From the NCBI RefSeq assembly GCF_003853645.1, contig NZ_QTPO01000016.1:62001-126000 (forward strand): a stretch of DNA of 64,000 bases, written 5' to 3'. The DNA comes from Burkholderia sp. Bp9143 (GTDB lineage: Bacteria; Pseudomonadota; Gammaproteobacteria; Burkholderiales; Burkholderiaceae). The notes beneath the pieces were generated by a model. That model made no database searches and was not told where the DNA came from. It saw nothing but the letters and a program-made list of their open reading frames with translations. Position numbers and translations under genes: made by a program. Each line of letters starts with the position of its first letter. Position 1 is the stretch's first letter. Below, piece by piece: positions 42,621-51,387 of the stretch.

Positions 42621-43946
42621 TCAATGGGTCTGGTTCACCACGTTCGACGGCGTGTCGGCGGCCGGCTGTTCGTGAACGCGAATGAAGAACGTCATCAGGA
42701 ACGACACGACGAGCAGCGCCGCGAGAAACAGCAGCCCAGGCGTCGCGCTCTGCCCCGTTCCCTTGACGAAGCCGATCATGAACGGCCCGACGAAACCGCC
42801 GAGGTTGCCGATCGAGTTGATCACCGCGATCGACACGGCCGCGGTCGAGCGGCTGAGAAACAGCGTCGGCAGCGCCCAGAACGGCGACTTGAACGCGTAC
42901 AGGCCCGCGAGGCTCAGGCTGATCATCGCGATCGACACGTACGGGTTCGTCGAAAGACCCGCGCCGAGCAGCGCCGCGGCGGCCACCGCCAGCGGAATCG
43001 CCGAGTGCAGGCGCCGTTCGCTGCGCCGGTCCGAACGACGCGACCACATCACCATCGCGATCGTCGCGACCACGTAGGGCACCGTCGCGATGAGCCCGAT
43101 CTCGGTATGCGAGAGCTTCGACGAGAAGCCCTTGATGATCTGCGGCATCCAGTAACCGACGCCGAGGCTGCCGCACTGGTACACGAAGTAGATGAACGAC
43201 AGGTACAGCACCTTCGGGTTCGTCATCGTCTTCAGCGAACCGAGGTGCTGCGCACGCGGCCGCGCCTTGCGGTCGTTGTCGAGTTCGTTCAGCAGCCACG
43301 TGCGCTCGGCAGGCGTGAGCCACTTCGCGTCGCCGGGACGGTCCGTCAGGTACAGGAAGCACAGGATCCCGCCGACCAGCGCGGGGGCGCCTTCGAGCAC
43401 GAGCATCCAGCGCCAGCCGCTCCACTGGAACCAGTGGACGTGATCCATGATCCACGTCGAAAGCGGCGCGCCGATGATGTACGACACCGGGATCGCGGCC
43501 GTGAACAGCGCGACGGTCGTCGCGAGTTCCTTCGCGCGGAACCAGTAGGTCAGGTACACGATGATGCCGGGGAAGAAGCCCGCTTCCGCCACGCCGAGCA
43601 GGAACCGCAGCACGTAGAGCTGCGTCGCGTCCTGCACGAATGCGGAGATCACCGACACGACGCCCCACGTCACCAGGATCCGCGCGATCCACACGCGTGC
43701 GCCGAACTTGTTGAGCATGACGTTGCTGGGTACTTCGAACAGGAAATACCCGATGAAGAAGATGCCCGACGCGAAGCCGAACGCCTCGCTCGACAGCGCG
43801 AGCTCCTTGTTCATCTGCAACGCGGCATAGCCGATGTTCGCGCGGTCGAGATACGAAATGATGTAGAGGACGAACACGAACGGGATGATGCGCCACGCGA
43901 TCTTGCGCACCAGCGCGCGTTCGTCGATAGGGGTTGCTTGATTCAT
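42621..43946 (-). CDS. MFS transporter of the ACS type
   Basis: The 441-residue transporter has the family start IPFVFVLYIISYLDRANIGY and RFLLGVAEAGFFPGIIVYLT. This is the anion:cation symporter group that includes tartrate, glucarate and phthalate carriers. It lies between the lactonase (53 bp upstream) and porin genes. With these it forms a likely uptake and catabolism unit for a sugar acid or tricarboxylic acid. Confidence 0.88.
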   Translation of the reverse strand: MNQATPIDERALVRKIAWRIIPFVFVLYIISYLDRANIGYAALQMNKELALSSEAFGFASGIFFIGYFLFEVPSNVMLNKFGARVWIARILVTWGVVSVISAFVQDATQLYVLRFLLGVAEAGFFPGIIVYLTYWFRAKELATTVALFTAAIPVSYIIGAPLSTWIMDHVHWFQWSGWRWMLVLEGAPALVGGILCFLYLTDRPGDAKWLTPAERTWLLNELDNDRKARPRAQHLGSLKTMTNPKVLYLSFIYFVYQCGSLGVGYWMPQIIKGFSSKLSHTEIGLIATVPYVVATIAMVMWSRRSDRRSERRLHSAIPLAVAAAALLGAGLSTNPYVSIAMISLSLAGLYAFKSPFWALPTLFLSRSTAAVSIAVINSIGNLGGFVGPFMIGFVKGTGQSATPGLLFLAALLVVSFLMTFFIRVHEQPAADTPSNVVNQTH

Positions 43947-43999
43947 GAATGTGCACCGGCGGACCTGCCGCCGGCTGTCTCCTGATGGGGCGGGAAGGA

Positions 44000-45223
44000 T
44001 TACGCGCGGTGTCCGGAGAACACCATGCAGACGGGGCTGCCCGACGCGACCGAGAAGCCGGTCGGCGCGAGGCGGCCGGTCGCGGCATCGATCGCGAACG
44101 CGACGATGCTGTCGCTGTCTTCGTTCAGCGCGTACATGAAGCGCCCGTCCGGCGTGCCTGTCATGAAGCGCGGCGTGCGGCCGCCGGTCGGTTCGGCCGC
44201 GACAAACGCGAGATGGCCGCTGGCCGGGTCGATGCGGAACACGGCAATGCTGTCGTCGCCGCGGTTCGATGCGTAGACGAAGCGCCCGGCCGGATCGACC
44301 TCGATCTCCGACGCGCGGCTGTTGCCGGTGTACGTGTCCGGCAGCGACGACACGATCTGCACCGGCGTCAGCGCGCCGTTCGACGACGTGTATCGATAGG
44401 TCGTGACGGTCGAGTCGAGTTCGTTGACGACGTACGCGAGCGCGCCGTTCGGATGGAAGGCGACGTGACGCGGGCCGGCCGTCTCGCGCGTGACGACGAA
44501 TGCCGGATCGGCCGGCGCGAGCCGCCCTTCCTTGAACCGGAACGTGAACACGCGGTCGAGCCCCTTGTCCGGCACGATCACGAATTGCCCGGTCGGGTCG
44601 AACGGATTGAAGTGCGGCTTCGCCTGTTTCTGCTCGACGCGGTGCGGACCGATCGGGCCTTCGAGCGTGACGAGCTGCGCGACCGCCTGCAGCGTCCCGT
44701 CGGCCGCGATCGGCAACACCGCGATACTCGCGCCGATGTGGTTGGACACAACGACGTAGCGGCCGGTCGGATCGATCGCGAGATGCACGGGGTTCTTGCC
44801 TTGCGTGCTCTGGCGATTCAGGAACGTGAGCTTGCCGCTGGCCTTGTCGACCTTGAATGCGCTGATGTCGCTCAGGTCGCCGTGGACCGTATACAGGTGT
44901 TCGCCATTCGTGCTCAACGCGAGGAACGACGGATTCACCAGATCGTTGACGAGCTGCACGCGCTCGAGCGCCCCCGTCCCGGTGTCGACGCGGTAGACGC
45001 TGATCCCGTCGCCGCGGGCGTTTCGTTCGCGCGTGGTGCGCGATCCGACATAAGCAAACATGGGTGTTTTTCCTTTCAAAGCCTTGTGTGATTCGTCTGC
45101 AGAAACCGGCCCGGCGGCCGCGCCGAGGATCGCGAGCGCACCGAGCGCGGCCGCGTGCCCCATCACGCGGCGGCGCAGCGGATCCGGGCCGTGTTCGCCC
45201 GGGTCGTTGCCTGTTTTCGTCAC
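44000..45223 (-). CDS. Seven-bladed-propeller lactonase
   Basis: The 407-residue protein of the 6-phosphogluconolactonase/YbhE type has repeated GxxVYxS- and DPTGRYVV-like blade motifs (AIDPTGRYVVVSNHIG; EVDPAGRFVYASNRG). The N-terminus LRRRVMGHAAALGALAIL looks like a Tat or membrane signal, so it may be exported. A GTG start at 45223 is chosen because AGGAG is placed seven bases upstream of it. It opens the lactonase-MFS-porin operon and is divergent from the aconitase gene. Confidence 0.8.
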   Translation of the reverse strand: MTKTGNDPGEHGPDPLRRRVMGHAAALGALAILGAAAGPVSADESHKALKGKTPMFAYVGSRTTRERNARGDGISVYRVDTGTGALERVQLVNDLVNPSFLALSTNGEHLYTVHGDLSDISAFKVDKASGKLTFLNRQSTQGKNPVHLAIDPTGRYVVVSNHIGASIAVLPIAADGTLQAVAQLVTLEGPIGPHRVEQKQAKPHFNPFDPTGQFVIVPDKGLDRVFTFRFKEGRLAPADPAFVVTRETAGPRHVAFHPNGALAYVVNELDSTVTTYRYTSSNGALTPVQIVSSLPDTYTGNSRASEIEVDPAGRFVYASNRGDDSIAVFRIDPASGHLAFVAAEPTGGRTPRFMTGTPDGRFMYALNEDSDSIVAFAIDAATGRLAPTGFSVASGSPVCMVFSGHRA

Positions 45224-45268
45224 GGTCGTCTCCTGAATTGTTGTATGTCGGGTTAGCACTAGATTGCA

Positions 45269-45292
45269 TTTTTACTTGTTAAAGTGCAAAAA
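45269..45292. promoter_or_regulatory. Operator candidate between lactonase and aconitase genes
   Basis: The divergent genes are only 76 bp apart. An A/T-rich dyad lies between them: ACTT-GTTA-AAGT (45274-45285) flanked by T5 on the left and A5 on the right. In contrast to the surrounding GC-rich DNA this is striking. It probably overlaps both promoters and is the best site for the GntR regulator encoded downstream of the aconitase gene. Confidence 0.45.
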
Positions 45293-45299
45293 TACAGTC

Positions 45300-47924
45300 A
45301 TGGAAAACACCAACTCCCCCTCGGAAGCCCGGTTGACGGTCGATGGCGCGACGTTTCGCTTCGTCGATCTTCCCGGCCAGTTCGGCGCCACGTTGCGCGA
45401 ACTGCCCGTTGTGCTGCGCCTGCTGCTCGAAAACGTGATCCGCAATACCGATGGCGACGAGCGGCGGCAAGCGGTCGACGCGATCGTCGACTGGACGCGC
45501 CGCGCGACGAGCGAAGCCGAGATCGCGTTCCAGCCGAACCGTGTGCTGATGCACGACACGACCAGCACGCCGGCGCTCGTCGATATCGCCGGGATGCGCG
45601 ACGCGCTCGCCGAAGCCGGCGCGGATCCGGCGTCGCTGAACCCGGTGCTGCCGGTCGATTCGTCGGTCGACCACTCGCTGGCCGTCGAATATTTCGCGCG
45701 GCCGGACGCCGCGCCGGAGAACCTGAAGCTCGAACTGCGCCGCAACGCGGAGCGCTACCGGTTCCTGCGCTGGGCATCGAAGTCGCTGACGGGCGTGCGC
45801 ATCCATCCGCCGGGCACGGGGATCATGCATACGATCAACCTCGAGCAACTGGCGACGGTGGTCACGACGATCGAGCGCGACGGCGAGCGCTGGGCCGTGC
45901 CCGACACGCTGATCGGCACCGACAGCCACACGCCGATGATCAACGGCATCGGCGTGCTCGGCTGGGGCGTCGGCGGGCTGGAGGCGCAGACGGTGATGTT
46001 CGGGATGCCCGTGATGCAGCGCATTCCCGACGTGATCGGCGTGCGGCTGACCGGCGTGTTGCGCGCGGGCGTGCTGGCGACCGATCTCGCGCTGACCGTC
46101 ACGCAGCGGCTGCGTGCAATCGGCGTATCGGGCGAGTTCGTCGAGTTCTTCGGCCCGGGCGTCGCGACGCTCGGTGCCGGCGAGCGCGCGGTCGTCGCGA
46201 ACATGGCGCCCGAGTACGGCGCGACGACCGGCTTCTTCCCGGTCGACGGCAACACGCTCGACTACCTGCGCGCGACCCACCGATCCGAATCGGCGATCCG
46301 GCTCGTCGAAGCGTTCACGCGGCAAGCCGGCCTGTGGTTCGATCCCGATGCCGAGCCGCGCTACACGCGCACGATCGATATCGACCTCGCGTCGATCGGC
46401 ATGCACGTCGCCGGGCCGCGCCGCCCGCAGGACCTGCTCGATCATTCGCAGACGGCCGCCGCGCTCGCGCCGCTCGCGTTCCATCCCGCGCATCCGCATC
46501 CGTCGATGCCGAAGCATCCGGTCGCGATCGCCGCGATCACGAGCTGCACGAACACGTCCGATCCCGCGCTGCTGATCGCCGCAGGCCTCGTCGCACGCAA
46601 CGCGCGCGCGCTCGGGCTGACGGTGCCGACATGGGTCAAGACATCGCTCGGCCCCGGTTCGCCCGCTGCCGCCGCGTATCTCGCACGGGCCGGGCTCGTC
46701 GACGACCTGTCGGCGGTCGGTTTCGATATCGTCGGGTACGGCTGCACGACCTGCATCGGCAACTCCGGGCCGCTGACCGAGCCGATCCGCGCGGCGCTTG
46801 CCGGCGCGTCGATCCGGCCGGTCGCGATGCTGTCCGGGAACCGCAATTTCCCGGGGCGCATCCACCCGGATCTCGACCTCGGCTTCATCATGTCGCCGCC
46901 GCTCGTGATCGCGTTCGCGCTGGCCGGCGACGCCGAAATCGACGTGAGCCGCGACCCGCTCCAGCACACGGCCGACGGCCGGCCCGTGTACCTGCGCGAC
47001 CTGTGGCCGACACGCGAAGCCGTCGCCGAACTGACGGCGGCGGCCGCCGATCCGCACGACTACCCGCGCGCATTCGCGCACGCCAGTGCGAACCCGGCAT
47101 GGCACGACCTCGACGCGCCGGACGGCGCGCAATTTCCGTGGGATCCGGCCTCGACCGCGCTGCGCCGTCCGCCGTTCGCGTCCGCGACGCAGCGCAGCCA
47201 GCTCGGCACGTACAGGGCGTATCCGCTGCTGGTGCTCGGCGACGACGTGACGACCGATCACATCTCGCCCGCCAGCGCGATCCCGAAGGACAGCTTCGTC
47301 GCCGATTTCCTCGTGTCGCGCGGCGACGATCGCGACGACCTGAACGTGTTCGCATCGCGGCGCGGCAACTGGGAAGTGATGATGCGGGCCGCGTTCTACA
47401 ACCGGACCCTCGTCAACCGGCTGCGCGACGGCATGCCGGTCGCGCATACGCTGCACGTGCCGAGCGGCGACGTGTTGCCGATCTTCGAGGCGGCCGCGCG
47501 CTACCGAGAGGAAGGCAATCCGGTCGTGCTCGTCGCCGGCGAGCGCTACGGCACCGGGTCGTCGCGCGACTGGGCCGCGAAAGGCCAGCGGCTGCTCGGC
47601 ATCCGCGCGGTGCTGGCGGCGAGCTTCGAGCGCATTCACCGCTCGAACCTGATCGGGATGGGCATCCTGCCGCTGCGCTTCGCCGCGGGCATCCACCCCG
47701 ACACGCTGGACCTCCGGCCAGGTGATAAGCTCGAGGTCGACGCGCCGGCCGATGCGCTGTTGCCGCGCTGCACGGTGCCCGTGCGCATCGTGCGCGCCGA
47801 CGGCCGCGTCGAGCCCGTCGACGCGACGGCCGCGGTCGAGACCCGTCTCGAATGCGAGTTGCTGCGCTCGGGCGGCGTCATCCCGCTGATATTGCAAAAG
47901 AACCTGGCGATGCAGGAGGCTTGA
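45300..47924 (+). CDS. Aconitase-family hydratase (AcnA-like paralogue)
   Basis: The 874-residue protein has the 4Fe-4S ligands in SCTNTSDP and GYGCTTCIGNSGP, HPPGTGIMHTINLE, GTDSHTPMINGIGVLGWGVG and the C-terminal swivel domain with GERYGTGSSRDWAAKG. It is a little shorter and more diverged than the housekeeping AcnA (about 900). It would dehydrate or hydrate a tricarboxylate. Its location in an inducible cassette points to a substrate brought in by the neighbouring porin and MFS transporter. Confidence 0.9.
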   Translation: MENTNSPSEARLTVDGATFRFVDLPGQFGATLRELPVVLRLLLENVIRNTDGDERRQAVDAIVDWTRRATSEAEIAFQPNRVLMHDTTSTPALVDIAGMRDALAEAGADPASLNPVLPVDSSVDHSLAVEYFARPDAAPENLKLELRRNAERYRFLRWASKSLTGVRIHPPGTGIMHTINLEQLATVVTTIERDGERWAVPDTLIGTDSHTPMINGIGVLGWGVGGLEAQTVMFGMPVMQRIPDVIGVRLTGVLRAGVLATDLALTVTQRLRAIGVSGEFVEFFGPGVATLGAGERAVVANMAPEYGATTGFFPVDGNTLDYLRATHRSESAIRLVEAFTRQAGLWFDPDAEPRYTRTIDIDLASIGMHVAGPRRPQDLLDHSQTAAALAPLAFHPAHPHPSMPKHPVAIAAITSCTNTSDPALLIAAGLVARNARALGLTVPTWVKTSLGPGSPAAAAYLARAGLVDDLSAVGFDIVGYGCTTCIGNSGPLTEPIRAALAGASIRPVAMLSGNRNFPGRIHPDLDLGFIMSPPLVIAFALAGDAEIDVSRDPLQHTADGRPVYLRDLWPTREAVAELTAAAADPHDYPRAFAHASANPAWHDLDAPDGAQFPWDPASTALRRPPFASATQRSQLGTYRAYPLLVLGDDVTTDHISPASAIPKDSFVADFLVSRGDDRDDLNVFASRRGNWEVMMRAAFYNRTLVNRLRDGMPVAHTLHVPSGDVLPIFEAAARYREEGNPVVLVAGERYGTGSSRDWAAKGQRLLGIRAVLAASFERIHRSNLIGMGILPLRFAAGIHPDTLDLRPGDKLEVDAPADALLPRCTVPVRIVRADGRVEPVDATAAVETRLECELLRSGGVIPLILQKNLAMQEA

Positions 47925-47950
47925 GACCGAAGCCGCCCGCGGCGCCCCGA

Positions 47951-48856
47951 ATGCTCACTCACATGATCGACCGCTCCATCGCGACCCAGATTGTCGAACT
48001 GATCAAGACGGAAGGACTGGACGTCGGCGCGCACCTGCCCGCGCAGATGCTCGCCGACCGCCTGCGCGTGTCCCGCTCACCCGTCAACGAGGCACTCGCG
48101 CTGCTGCACGAGAAAGGCATCCTGACGCGCGAGCGCAATCGCGGCTTCTTCGTCGCGAAACCTGTGATCGAGCCGCTGTCGGACGTCGTCGACGAACTCG
48201 GTCTCGGCGAAGCCGACGTGATCACGAGCGTGTATTTCCGGATCGCGGACGATCGCCTGAAGGGCGAGCTGCCCGACGAATTTTCGGAGCAGCTGATCCG
48301 CACCCGCTACGGGCTGACGAACGCGCAGCTCACGGCCGTGCTCGGGCGTATCGCGCAGGAAGGCTGGGCCGAGCGCAAGCCGGGCTACGGCTGGCAGTTC
48401 TCGCCGATGCTGACGACCCCCGACAGCCTGCTGAAATCGTACCGGCTGCGTCTCGCGCTCGAGCCGGCCGCGCTGCTCGAGCCCGGCTACCGGCTCGACC
48501 CGCGCGTGCTGGAACGGTGTCGCGAGGTCGAGAAGCACCTGCTCGCCGGCGGCATCGAGACCGATACCGCCGATCAACTGCACGATCGCGGCGTGCGGTT
48601 CCACGAATCGCTCGTCGAAGCATCGGGCAACAGCTTCTTCATCGACACGATCCGGCGCGTGAATCGCGTGCGCCGGCTGCTGTCGTACCGCTCGATGCAG
48701 GATCGCGAGCGCTACGTCGAACATGCGAAGCAGCATCTGCACGTGCTCGAGCTGCTCGAGCGCGAGCGCAACGAAGAAGCGTCGGAAGCCTTGCGTCAAC
48801 ACCTGTTGCATACGCTCGATGCGCTGTCGCGCATCAGCGCCATTCTCAAACCCTGA
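47951..48856 (+). CDS. GntR/FCD regulator with two winged-helix segments
   Basis: The 301-residue regulator has a GntR winged helix (IATQIVELIKTEGLDVGAHL, SRSPVNEALALLHEKGILTR), then a second winged-helix-like part (LIRTRYGLTNAQLTAVLGRI, EGWAERKPGYGWQ) and a C-terminal FCD ligand domain (RLALEPAALLEPG; HDRGVRFHESLVEASGN). Most FadR-type regulators have one winged helix. It follows the aconitase gene by 26 bp and is probably the local repressor. The start could also be ATG 47963. Confidence 0.85.
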   Translation: MLTHMIDRSIATQIVELIKTEGLDVGAHLPAQMLADRLRVSRSPVNEALALLHEKGILTRERNRGFFVAKPVIEPLSDVVDELGLGEADVITSVYFRIADDRLKGELPDEFSEQLIRTRYGLTNAQLTAVLGRIAQEGWAERKPGYGWQFSPMLTTPDSLLKSYRLRLALEPAALLEPGYRLDPRVLERCREVEKHLLAGGIETDTADQLHDRGVRFHESLVEASGNSFFIDTIRRVNRVRRLLSYRSMQDRERYVEHAKQHLHVLELLERERNEEASEALRQHLLHTLDALSRISAILKP

Positions 48857-48900
48857 GCGCCCGCGCAACCCGCGCATCCGATTCCCCCACGAGCCCTTTC

Positions 48901-49635
48901 ATGCCCATCGATCCTTCCGTCCTCTCCGCGTTCACCCCGACCGGCAAGCTGCGCGCGTCGATCAATCTCGGCAATCCGATTCTCGCGAACCGCGACCCGG
49001 CCACCGGCGAGCCGTTCGGCGTGTCGATCGACCTCGCGCGCGCGTTCGCCGAGCGGCTGTCGGCCGAGCTGGAGCTCGTCGTGTTCGATGCGGCCGGCAA
49101 GTCGGTGCAGGCGCTGACCGAAGAGCGCGCCGACTTCGGCTTCTTCGCGGTCGATCCGCTGCGCGGCGAAACGGTCGCGTTCACCGAACCGTATGTGCTG
49201 ATCGAAGGCTTCTACCTGGTGCGCGACGATTCGCCGATCCGCGGCAATGCGGACGTCGACCAGCCGCACAACCGCGTGGCCGTCGGCAAGGGCAGCGCGT
49301 ACGACCTGTTCCTCACGCGCGAGCTGAAAGCCGCGCAGATCGTGCGCGCGCCGACGTCGCCGGCCGTCGTGCCGACGTTCGTCGAACAGCAGCTCGAAGT
49401 CGCAGCCGGCGTGAAGCAGCAGCTCGAAGCCGATGCGGCGAAGACGCCGGGCCTGCGCCTGCTCGACGAGCGCTTCATGGTGATCCGCCAGGCGATGGGT
49501 GTGCCGAAAAGCCGCGGCGAAGCGGCCGCCGCGTTGCTCGGTGCGTTCGTCGAGGAGATGAAGGCGTCAGGCTTCGTCGCGGATGCGCTGAAGCGCCATG
49601 GGATCGCGGGCGCGTCGGTTGCACCCCTGGCGTGA
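48901..49635 (+). CDS. Solute-binding-type protein without signal peptide
   Basis: The 244-residue protein of the SBP_bac_3 (amino-acid-binding) family has GKLRASINLGNP, TGEPFGVSIDLARAFAERL and ADFGFFAVDPLRGETVAFTEP. It has no signal peptide and no ABC permease or ATPase gene is nearby. It may therefore work in the cytoplasm as an enzyme (as cyclohexadienyl dehydratase-like members do) or as a ligand sensor. It is the last gene of the aconitase operon. Confidence 0.8.
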   Translation: MPIDPSVLSAFTPTGKLRASINLGNPILANRDPATGEPFGVSIDLARAFAERLSAELELVVFDAAGKSVQALTEERADFGFFAVDPLRGETVAFTEPYVLIEGFYLVRDDSPIRGNADVDQPHNRVAVGKGSAYDLFLTRELKAAQIVRAPTSPAVVPTFVEQQLEVAAGVKQQLEADAAKTPGLRLLDERFMVIRQAMGVPKSRGEAAAALLGAFVEEMKASGFVADALKRHGIAGASVAPLA

Positions 49636-49759
49636 CCAGGATCGGACTCGGGCTGACGCGACGACGGCGCCGGGCTCTGCGCCGACGCCAGCCCTTGAAG
49701 GTTGCGAAATGCTGCCGCGCACCGCGCGGTCGCGACGGCACGGCCGCCGGTGTGCGCGG

Positions 49760-51253
49760 TCATGACGCTGCGCGGTGTCCCGCTGTCGTTGCGCCCGCAG
49801 GCGATCGCGGTGCGGCCGTCGCGGGATGCGCGGGCGGCGGGGACGCTGCGGCGCTTGGCCCGGAAGTCGGCTGCGGCTGCGGCGCGGGTCCTGCTCCTGC
49901 TCCGGTTGTGGCTCCGGTCGCAGGTCTGGGCGTAGACGCCGGATTCGGCGACGACGAGGCCGGTTGACTGGCGCTGGCGCCCGCTGCCGAGCCTGACGCC
50001 GCGGAACCCGAAGCGGCAGGAGCGGCAACCGGCGGCGCACGCAGCCCGCCGTCCAGCGAGGTCCGGCGCGCGGCCATGTCGGCCTGTTCGGCGCTGCGCT
50101 GCGCGGTGCGATCGGCGGACAGGCGCGCCGCTTCGGCATCCGGATTGATGGTATTGACGCGGATGCGTTCGATGTCGCCCACGCCCGCCAGCCGAGTTAA
50201 CGGTACGTAATCCGTACGAAACACCAGTTCCACGCCGCTGCTCAGGTTGACGTCGGCATGCGAACTCTCGGTCGTCTGCGTCCGGTCGGTCGACACGTAG
50301 CCGATCGTGCTCTGCACATTGGCCTCCGCGCCCCAGGGCCCGAAGCGGGCGCCCCCGCTCACCCCCACCGTGTTGCGCGTGTCGAATTGCGAGCCGCGGT
50401 CGTTGGCGGCGGCGCTGCTCGCGTCGATATGGAAATTCATCGCGGCGTTGAGCCGCCCGCTCTCGATGACGATGCGCTGCAAACCCATCTGCACCATCGT
50501 CGCGAGCAACTGCTGGCGGTTGCGGGCCAGCACCTGTTGCGCGAGCGGCACCAGGCGCTCGGGATCGGAGGCCGACACCGTATCGCCGGGGCCCATTCCC
50601 AACGCACTGCGCAGCGCCGCTTCGGTCGGCGGCGTCGCGCCCGGGCGCAACGCCAGCCGGGTCGAGGCATCGCGCTCGGCCTGCAGTTCCTGCTGGCGCT
50701 GGCGGCGCTCGTCCGGCGGCAGGCCCGCCAGTTCGTCGGCGTCGTCCGCGGCCTCGTCGTCGCCGGTGACCTGGTAGGCGGTCGGGAAATGCTCGGCCAG
50801 CCACTGCCGCGCGCCGGCGATGCCGACGTTGCTGTCCGCGAAGCCTTCGGTGGTCTGCGCGACATTGCGGATCAGGTCGACGAACGCGGTCAGCTGCTGC
50901 TGGTTCGAATCGTTCATCGCCTTGAAGACACCCGTGATCAGCTCGGTGACGAAGCGCGGGAACGACACCGCGTCGAGCACCGCCCGGGTGGTGCCGGCCA
51001 TCCGGTCGATGGCCGTGCCCGAATAGTCCGAGCCCGCGTTCTGCGCGACAGCCAGCGCCGTGCCGGGACGCGCCGCGAGCGCGTCGTGGTCGAGCGCGAG
51101 CGAGCCGATCCGCACCAGCCCGGACGCGAGATCGCGGCGCGTGGCCGGATCGAGCGTGTCGAAGCCCTGCTGCGCGGACAGCAGTTCGCGGACACGATGA
51201 CGAACGTCGGGCCGCGGCACCGGCGAACGCGCAAGGTGCGCGGTTGCCGTCAT
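49760..51253 (-). CDS. Four-member paralogous family, member 4
   Basis: The protein has 497 residues and no recognised family. It shares a layout with the proteins encoded at 52387, 53698 and 60628. An N-terminal helical segment (VRHRVRELLSAQQGF..., 17-55) is followed by block A (98-158: FPRFVTELITGVFKAM to ARQWLAEHFP), block B (245-278: RQQLLATMVQMGLQRIV) and block C (330-356: VELVFRTDYVPLTRLA). A Pro/Ala/Ser-rich tail follows (about 390-497). There is no signal or membrane segment. It is the last gene of the operon and starts one base after the small ORF upstream ends. Confidence 0.8.
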   Translation of the reverse strand: MTATAHLARSPVPRPDVRHRVRELLSAQQGFDTLDPATRRDLASGLVRIGSLALDHDALAARPGTALAVAQNAGSDYSGTAIDRMAGTTRAVLDAVSFPRFVTELITGVFKAMNDSNQQQLTAFVDLIRNVAQTTEGFADSNVGIAGARQWLAEHFPTAYQVTGDDEAADDADELAGLPPDERRQRQQELQAERDASTRLALRPGATPPTEAALRSALGMGPGDTVSASDPERLVPLAQQVLARNRQQLLATMVQMGLQRIVIESGRLNAAMNFHIDASSAAANDRGSQFDTRNTVGVSGGARFGPWGAEANVQSTIGYVSTDRTQTTESSHADVNLSSGVELVFRTDYVPLTRLAGVGDIERIRVNTINPDAEAARLSADRTAQRSAEQADMAARRTSLDGGLRAPPVAAPAASGSAASGSAAGASASQPASSSPNPASTPRPATGATTGAGAGPAPQPQPTSGPSAAASPPPAHPATAAPRSPAGATTAGHRAAS

Positions 51254-51254
51254 G

Positions 51255-51386
51255 TCAGCGGCTCCGCCGCGCGGCGAGTATCTCGCGACGCTTGAAGTCC
51301 GGCCGCGAGGGCGACGGCACGCGAGCCGCCTTCGGCACCCGGGTGGTGCCGCCCGTATCGCGACGGCCTGAGCGACGCGGTTTCAT
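51255..51386 (-). CDS. 43-residue strongly basic peptide
   Basis: An ATG at 51386 starts a 43-codon frame (MKPRRSGRRDTGGTTRVPKA...) with about 15 Arg/Lys. It fills the gap between two operon genes exactly: both junctions read TGA-C-ATG. This suggests translational coupling and a real gene rather than a spacer. It has no recognised family. It could bind nucleic acid, phospholipid or a partner. It is too short for most gene finders. Confidence 0.5.
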   Translation of the reverse strand: MKPRRSGRRDTGGTTRVPKAARVPSPSRPDFKRREILAARRSR

Positions 51387-51387
51387 G

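Noticed and set aside
45279..47897. 872-codon frame antisense to the aconitase gene
   Set aside because: The + strand frame has all aconitase motifs; the antisense frame is Arg/Asp-rich with no recognisable feature.
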